A DNA stretch of 7,126 nt from Chloroflexota bacterium (GTDB taxonomy: Bacteria; Chloroflexota; Dehalococcoidia; UBA3495). Positions 1-3,685 of the stretch are shown piece after piece. Positions within the stretch are counted from its first letter, which is position 1. Every line of letters starts with the position of its first letter. Made by a program: the position numbers and the translations under genes. Below the pieces are notes generated by a model, which was not told the origin of the DNA, did not search any database, and saw only the letters and a program-made list of their open reading frames with translations. The DNA is taken from positions 1-7,126 of the forward strand of contig JACZXN010000085.1 of the NCBI GenBank assembly GCA_022571575.1, read 5' to 3'.

Positions 1-1
1 G

Positions 2-877
2 GATTGGAACCGGGGCGACGAGATCATCATCTGCGACATGGAGCACGGCTCGGTGATCGCGCCCAGCCAACTGACCGGGCAGCGCTACGGTGTGGCCGTC
101 AAGGTCGTGGACCTTGACTACCGCGACTCCAGTGAGACGATTCTCACCAAGATTGAGTCCGCGTTCACTCCCAAGACCCGCATGGTCTTCATCAGCCACA
201 TCCTGTACACCACGGGCCGGCGCATGCCGGCTGAAGAGATCGGACAACTGACCAAGGACCGGGGAGTTCTTTTCATGTTGGACGGGGCCCAGACCGGCGG
301 CCACATCCAACTTGATATGGCCCAGTCGGGGTTCGATTTCTACTCCATCCCCGGACAGAAATGGCTGTTGGGCTACGAGGGCTCAGGGGCGCTGTTCATC
401 CGCCGCGATCACCTGGAGCGGATCCACCCGGCCCACACCGGAGGGCGCGCGGTGGTGCGCCCCGTTGACGCCCACAACTTCCGGCCGATCCCCGACACCA
501 TGGAGAAATTCCTGGGCGGCTCCGCCAGCGTCCCGGTGCAGGCGGCCTTCTTGGAGGCCACCAGATTCATCGAAGAGATCGGCATCCAAAACATTGAAGA
601 GCGCAACCTGGACCTGGCCGATGCGGCCAAGGCCAAACTCTCGGAGATTCCCGGCGTCACGGTCCTGTCGCCAACCGAGCGGCACGAGTCATCGGGGCTG
701 GTCAGCTTCTCCGTAGCGGGCCAGACGCCTGTGTCGGTGGTCGAACGGCTGTGGGAGAACCACCGGCTCGTCGTACGTCAGGTGAATCATCCTGAAGGTG
801 TCCGCGCCTCGCTCCATTTCTTCAACACCGAGCAGGAGATTGAGCTGCTGGCCGGTGGAGTCGCCGAACTGGCCTAA
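2..877 (+). CDS. Class V aminotransferase-fold PLP enzyme, 5' end cut by the window
   Basis: The reading frame is open from base 2, so the true start lies upstream; the ATG at 38 is internal (residue 13 of the 291 visible). The visible part begins in the GDE-hydrophobic-xxD-xEH stretch typical of class V, fold-type I PLP enzymes. Family landmarks follow in order: a SH-x-LY-x-TG motif; DGAQ, with the Asp and Gln that contact PLP (Asp at bases 281-283); and GQKW, with the Schiff-base lysine at 359-361. A C-terminal Arg at 803-805 in an R-x-S-x-H-x-x-N-T-E motif is the likely substrate-carboxylate contact. The loop that carries the catalytic Cys in SufS-type cysteine desulfurases here reads RQVNHP with no Cys, so desulfurase is unlikely. 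An isopenicillin-N-epimerase-like or other class V lyase or transaminase role is possible; the substrate cannot be told. About 100 N-terminal residues are probably missing. The family call is firm, the reaction is not. Confidence 0.9.
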   Translation, partial: DWNRGDEIIICDMEHGSVIAPSQLTGQRYGVAVKVVDLDYRDSSETILTKIESAFTPKTRMVFISHILYTTGRRMPAEEIGQLTKDRGVLFMLDGAQTGGHIQLDMAQSGFDFYSIPGQKWLLGYEGSGALFIRRDHLERIHPAHTGGRAVVRPVDAHNFRPIPDTMEKFLGGSASVPVQAAFLEATRFIEEIGIQNIEERNLDLADAAKAKLSEIPGVTVLSPTERHESSGLVSFSVAGQTPVSVVERLWENHRLVVRQVNHPEGVRASLHFFNTEQEIELLAGGVAELA

Positions 878-897
878 ACACATCTCATCATCGAGCG

Positions 898-922
898 CGC
901 CGGAGCGCCAATCGCTCCGGCG
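898..922 (+). terminator. GC-rich hairpin after the class V enzyme gene
   Basis: Twenty bases after the stop codon there is a perfect inverted repeat: CGCCGGAGCG pairs with CGCTCCGGCG around a five-base CCAAT loop (10 bp). No T run follows on either strand, so it is not a textbook intrinsic terminator. It could be a U-less terminator or a 3'-end stabiliser. The position supports a transcript end. Confidence 0.5.
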
Positions 923-950
923 TCAATCACCTCGATCCCATCGTCTCCTT

Positions 951-1067
951 GCTACCGCTCCTCGTTTTTCCCCTAGTCTCCAATCCCCTCTTGAAAGGCC
1001 TACTCACGCCCGCGGTAGCTCCGAAACCCGGCTGAGCCGGCGGTTGAGCCGGCCGTTTGGGCCGTTT
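951..1067. repeat. Inverted and short direct repeats in the leader of the stress-protein gene
   Basis: The spacer between the class V gene and the stress-protein gene holds a perfect 8-bp inverted repeat, GCTACCGC (951-958) and GCGGTAGC (1012-1019), separated by a pyrimidine-rich stretch that includes TTTTT (965-969). It is followed by two 11-base near-copies, GCTGAGCCGGC (1031-1041) and GTTGAGCCGGC (1043-1053), and by two exact copies of GGCCGTTT (1051-1058 and 1060-1067). CCGGC-TGA-GCCGG (1028-1040) can also fold. No good promoter was found here. The pattern could be an upstream regulatory or leader RNA structure, or simply GC-rich simple repetition. Confidence 0.4.
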
Positions 1068-1131
1068 ATGGGGTACATAAGGCCCTATTGGCCGATGGAG
1101 GTTGTGGGAGAAGATGTCCTTGGAGAACCTG

Positions 1132-1140
1132 GGAGGAGGT
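1132..1140 (+). promoter_or_regulatory. Strong Shine-Dalgarno site of the universal stress protein gene
   Basis: GGAGGAGGT lies seven bases before the ATG at 1148. It decides the start: an in-frame ATG at 1088 has no comparable site, and the extra 20 residues it would add do not resemble the UspA family, whose first beta strand begins directly after the ATG at 1148. Confidence 0.85.
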
Positions 1141-1147
1141 GCCCAAG

Positions 1148-2059
1148 ATGTACGGAAAGATCCTGGTCCCACTGGATGGGTCCAAGACCGCCGAGACGGT
1201 CTTGCCCAATGTCATAAGGCTGGCCCGTGAGTCCAAGGCCAAGGTGGTCCTGTTCACCGTCGATGCTCCCAGCCCAGCCTCTGGTAAGGCCGGTTCATCT
1301 TGGAGCGAAATGGGCAATGCTCTGGCAACACTGGAGAAGCCCGGCGCGCAGATGAGGGCGTACCTGGACAGCGCGGCCGGCATGCTGGCCGGACTGGACG
1401 TCGACGCGGCGGCCGTCACGGCCACGGGCGACCCCGCGGAAGAGATACTGGCCTACGCCGCGGGTAACGCCTGTGACCTGATCGCGATGTCCACCCGCGG
1501 CCGCTCGGGTCTGCGCCGGGGTCTGATGGGCAGCGTCACCGACGCAGTGGTGCGGGCGTCCGGGATACCGGTGCTGGCGGTTGGACCCAAGAGTGTCGAG
1601 GGCAAGGACCTGGACGGCGCCGTCCGTTGTGTGGCCGTGCCGTTGGACGGCTCGGAGATGGCGGAGGCGGTCTTGCCCCACGTGGAGAAGCTGGCCCAGT
1701 TGCTGTCTCTGGAAGTGGTCCTGCTGCGGGTGATCCGGATGGTGCCCTGGGCCTACGGGGCCCACGAAAGGGTGCCCCTGGACACCACCGACATCGAGCA
1801 GGCCTTGGCGGTCGAGGCCAGGGAATATCTGAGCGCCGTCGAGGCGAGGATCAAGGCCAAAGGCATCAGATGCCGCAGCGAAGTGCTGCACGGGGTGCCC
1901 TGGGTCAAGATCGTGGACTTCTCTGGGAAGGCCGCCGACATGATGGTGGCCATTGCCACCCACGGCCGGTCGGGAATCCCGCGGCTGGTGTTGGGCAGTG
2001 TGGCGGACATGGTAATCAGGTCGCTGGAGACGCCGGTCCTGGTGGTACGGCCTTCTTAG
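1148..2059 (+). CDS. Tandem-domain universal stress protein (UspA family), 303 aa
   Basis: This cytoplasmic protein has two UspA domains in tandem, about residues 1-147 and 158-303. Each opens with the strand-loop V-P-L-D-G-S; the Asp residues (D10 and D167) occupy the position that contacts adenine in ATP-binding members. Each ends with the glycine-rich nucleotide loop: S-T-R-G118 then G128-S129 in domain 1, and A-T-H-G273 then G283-S284 in domain 2. In both, the G-9x-GS part is kept, but the first Gly of the classic G-2x-G-9x-G(S/T) pattern is Ser or Ala. Similar loops are common in the family, so ATP binding is plausible but unproven. Tandem Usp proteins usually act as small stress or energy-state responders without a known enzymatic reaction. 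The gene stands alone, with 270 bases before it and a hairpin cluster after it. The family assignment is safe; the cellular role is inference. Confidence 0.95.
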   Translation: MYGKILVPLDGSKTAETVLPNVIRLARESKAKVVLFTVDAPSPASGKAGSSWSEMGNALATLEKPGAQMRAYLDSAAGMLAGLDVDAAAVTATGDPAEEILAYAAGNACDLIAMSTRGRSGLRRGLMGSVTDAVVRASGIPVLAVGPKSVEGKDLDGAVRCVAVPLDGSEMAEAVLPHVEKLAQLLSLEVVLLRVIRMVPWAYGAHERVPLDTTDIEQALAVEAREYLSAVEARIKAKGIRCRSEVLHGVPWVKIVDFSGKAADMMVAIATHGRSGIPRLVLGSVADMVIRSLETPVLVVRPS

Positions 2060-2070
2060 CTCTCAAGACG

Positions 2071-2107
2071 GGCCCGGGCCGTGCTCGCCACCCCATGGCC
2101 CGGGGCC
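2071..2107 (+). terminator. Very GC-rich hairpin just after the stress-protein gene
   Basis: GGCCCGGGCC (2071-2080) can pair with GGCCCGGGGCC (2097-2107) with one bulged G and a 16-base loop, starting 12 bases after the stop codon. No T tract follows. Each arm is also nearly self-complementary, so alternative folds exist. The likely role is a transcript end or 3' stabiliser of the stress-protein mRNA. Confidence 0.45.
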
Positions 2108-2317
2108 GGGACAGGATGTGACCAATGGCCCACCCGCTGAGTGCCCATTGGCCCTGACCGGCTGCCGCCACCGCCGTTAAAGTTGTTATTGATCCGCAAG
2201 GATCTCGGGTTGGAGCGCCATCCCGGGACACGCGTAGTCCCGGCCCTGGCGCGCAGTCAGGGCGCTGGTTCCGCATCGTCTTTCCTCCCAAGGACGGGGT
2301 GTGGAGCGGCGCCGCAG

Positions 2318-2363
2318 GCCGGAGGCCTCATCGCTGGGGTATTGGTGAGGCCTCCGGCGTTTT
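2318..2363 (+). terminator. Intrinsic terminator: 13-bp perfect hairpin with short T tract
   Basis: GCCGGAGGCCTCA (2318-2330) is exactly complementary to TGAGGCCTCCGGC (2346-2358) around a 15-base loop. On the plus strand the right arm is followed by G and then TTTT (2360-2363), giving a fair intrinsic terminator. On the minus strand no T run follows. It sits between the convergent stress-protein and PuuE-like genes, about 260 bases past the stress-protein stop and 25 bases past the PuuE-like stop. It may therefore block read-through from the left, or end a separate transcript that starts in the spacer. Confidence 0.7.
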
Positions 2364-2387
2364 GTGTCAGGCCGCCGGTCTTTCGTG

Positions 2388-3290
2388 CTAAGCCTGCAGC
2401 GTGCCCGGAGGATAGTGTTCCAGCCACCAGCGGGCGATCTCATCGCGGCGGGCGAACCAAACGTTGGAAAAGTTCTTGGTGTAGCGCAGGAAGCGTTCGA
2501 CGGCCCTGGAGCGGGCGGGACGGCCGGCGATGCGGCAGTGCAGCCCCACCGACATCATCTTGGGGCGGTCTGCTCCCTCCTCGTACAGGCAATCGAAGGT
2601 CTCCTTCAGGTACTCGTAGAAGCCGCTGATGCTGACCAGTCCGCCGCGCCAGAACCGGGCATCGTTGGTCTCCATGCTGTAGGGGACCACCAGCCAGGGC
2701 TTGCCCCTTGCCTGGACATAGTAGGGCAGGTCGTCGTTCAGGCCGGCGCTGTCATAGATGAACCCCCCCTCATCGACCACCAGGTCTCTGGTGTTCAGGC
2801 TGGGGCCGTAGCGGGTGAACCAACCCACCGGACGCTCTCCGGTGGTGCGCTCCAATGACGCCACGGTCTTGGCGATGGCCTCCCGTTCGGCGTCGATGTC
2901 CTTCAGGTGATATTCTTCCCACCGGTACCCATGGCCGCAGACCTCATGCCCCTGGGCGGTGATCTCCCGGGCGACCTCCGGGTTGCGCTCCAAGGCCAGG
3001 GCGCAGCAGAAGAAGGTGGACTTGACCCCATGCCGCTGGAACATGTCCAGCAGCCGCCAGACGCCCACCCGGCTGCCGTACTCGAAGAACGATTCATTGT
3101 TCAGGTCGCGGTCCTGGGGCGGAACGGGCGACGGCACTTCGCCGTTGGTCTCGTGATGGGGGTCGCCGTCCAGTATCGAGTACTCCGAGCCCTCCTCGTA
3201 GTTGACCACCAGAGATACGGCGATCCGCGCGCCGCCGGGCCATTCTATCCGGGGATAATTCTTCCCGTAACCGATCAGATCACGCTGCAT
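2388..3290 (-). CDS. PuuE-like allantoinase / polysaccharide-deacetylase-fold protein, 300 aa
   Basis: The sequence matches the PuuE branch of the NodB (polysaccharide deacetylase) fold along its whole length, as I remember that family. Shared landmarks are an N-terminal RDLIGYG, WPGGARIA, NYEEG (30-34), ESFFEYGSR-x-GVWR (66-79), GHGYRW (119-124), TGERPVGW (150-157), NTR-x-LV (166-171), DDLPYY (186-191), ND-x-RF (209-213), and PKMMSVGLHCR-x-x-GRPAR (243-260). The usual NodB metal ligands are altered: the Asp-Asp motif is E32-E33, and the second His of HxxxH is W124 after H120. This fits PuuE, reported as a cofactor-independent allantoinase that opens the hydantoin ring of allantoin. A hydrolase on another cyclic amide is possible, and no purine-catabolism neighbours are visible. 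There is no signal peptide, so it is cytoplasmic. The start is fixed by AGGAGGT upstream. The family call is strong, the substrate moderate. Confidence 0.87.
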   Translation of the reverse strand: MQRDLIGYGKNYPRIEWPGGARIAVSLVVNYEEGSEYSILDGDPHHETNGEVPSPVPPQDRDLNNESFFEYGSRVGVWRLLDMFQRHGVKSTFFCCALALERNPEVAREITAQGHEVCGHGYRWEEYHLKDIDAEREAIAKTVASLERTTGERPVGWFTRYGPSLNTRDLVVDEGGFIYDSAGLNDDLPYYVQARGKPWLVVPYSMETNDARFWRGGLVSISGFYEYLKETFDCLYEEGADRPKMMSVGLHCRIAGRPARSRAVERFLRYTKNFSNVWFARRDEIARWWLEHYPPGTLQA

Positions 3291-3296
3291 GGGGAA

Positions 3297-3303
3297 ACCT
3301 CCT
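3297..3303 (-). promoter_or_regulatory. Shine-Dalgarno site of the PuuE-like gene
   Basis: On the minus strand AGGAGGT (3303 to 3297) lies six bases before the ATG (3290-3288). It supports this start, which also coincides with the conserved RDLIGYG N-terminus of the family. Confidence 0.85.
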
Positions 3304-3359
3304 GTCGCGCCTTCCCGTTGATTATCACCGAGACCAGTTCTTCCTCTTGGGGAAGCGTC

Positions 3360-3365
3360 ATTATA
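3360..3365 (-). promoter_or_regulatory. Probable -10 box (TATAAT) for the PuuE-like gene
   Basis: A consensus TATAAT is read on the minus strand at 3365-3360, placing the transcription start near 3353 and giving a leader of about 63 bases. The -35 box is poor: TTGACC is present just upstream but only 10 bases away, too close for sigma70. Either the real -35 is degenerate or an activator is used. Confidence 0.5.
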
Positions 3366-3634
3366 TATCCGGCCCGGTCAACGGATGGAGCATTGCCGGC
3401 CTGCGCCCTTGACTGGGTTGACAAGGAGGCTTGGAAGCAGAAGGACACCGCGGAGGCAGCGGTGTTATGCCAGGGGCGGTCAGCGGAATGTTGCAACAGG
3501 CGATGGTCGTCAGGCCAGACTCATCCGGAGCCACTGCCGGCCTACGCACCGGAGTCGAATCCGGGATGGGTGGTCTGCAATCACGTGAAAGGGGTTGACC
3601 TGAGAGGCGTCATCCGGAAGAAATTCAGTTGCCA

Positions 3635-3657
3635 CGGGACGTCTCAGACACGACCCG
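3635..3657 (-). terminator. Possible terminator hairpin after the lipoprotein gene
   Basis: On the minus strand CGGGTCGT and ACGTCCCG pair over eight positions with one internal T-T mismatch around a seven-base loop. It starts 28 bases after the TAG stop. The bases that follow are not T-rich at once (an ATTT comes later), so termination strength is doubtful. Confidence 0.3.
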
Positions 3658-3685
3658 GGCTCCGTCAGGTGAGCGATCCTTGGAC

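Larger units (their letters stand above)
2060..2387. other. Convergent intergenic region without a gene, rich in hairpins
   Basis: No convincing coding frame was found in these 328 bases between two convergent genes. Besides the two terminator-like hairpins listed separately, it holds a 7-bp inverted repeat CCAATGG/CCATTGG (2122-2128 and 2145-2151), a GATCC-GCAA-GGATC hairpin with a GNRA-type loop (2191-2204), a CCGGGAC/GTCCCGG hairpin (2223-2229 and 2237-2243), and a CCTG/CAGG stem (2245-2248 and 2258-2261). The pair AGCGC (2214-2218) and GCGCT (2262-2266) could close the last two into a three-way junction. This may be a structured RNA or only terminator-region palindromes. Confidence 0.45.
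3291..3685. other. Spacer without a gene between the PuuE-like and lipoprotein genes
   Basis: Both flanking genes are on the minus strand. The right part is the lipoprotein 3' region and the left part is the PuuE-like leader and promoter. A perfect 7-bp stem ACACCGC/GCGGTGT (3445-3451 and 3459-3465) has a seven-base loop. A long plus-strand open frame crosses the spacer but shows no family pattern and runs antisense into both real genes, so I do not call it. A 43-codon plus-strand frame (3467-3598) was considered and not called. Confidence 0.4.

Noticed and set aside
312..716. Second plus-strand frame inside the class V enzyme gene, and antisense frames over it
   Set aside because: These are shadow frames. 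The frame from base 2 carries all the family motifs without interruption.
1044..1072. TTGAGC-N17-TATGGG as a promoter for the stress-protein gene
   Set aside because: Only four of six and three of six consensus bases match, inside GC-repetitive sequence. It is too weak to call.
1627..2121. Plus-strand frame overlapping the second half of the stress-protein gene
   Set aside because: It is Gly/Arg-rich low-complexity translation, an out-of-frame shadow of the second UspA domain.
3418..3423. TTGACA on the plus strand as a -35 box
   Set aside because: The bases at the correct distance (3441-3446, AAGGAC) do not resemble a -10 box, and no plus-strand gene follows.
3549..3564. tRNA T-arm-like CCGGA-GTCGAA-TCCGG
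   Set aside because: The loop is six bases and lacks the TTC start. No acceptor, D or anticodon arms could be fitted around it on either strand.
3467..3598. 43-codon plus-strand frame with GGAGG ten bases upstream
   Set aside because: The third codon positions are much less GC-rich than in the neighbouring genes, the Shine-Dalgarno spacing is long, and its GGAGG lies in a hairpin loop. There is no recognisable protein.
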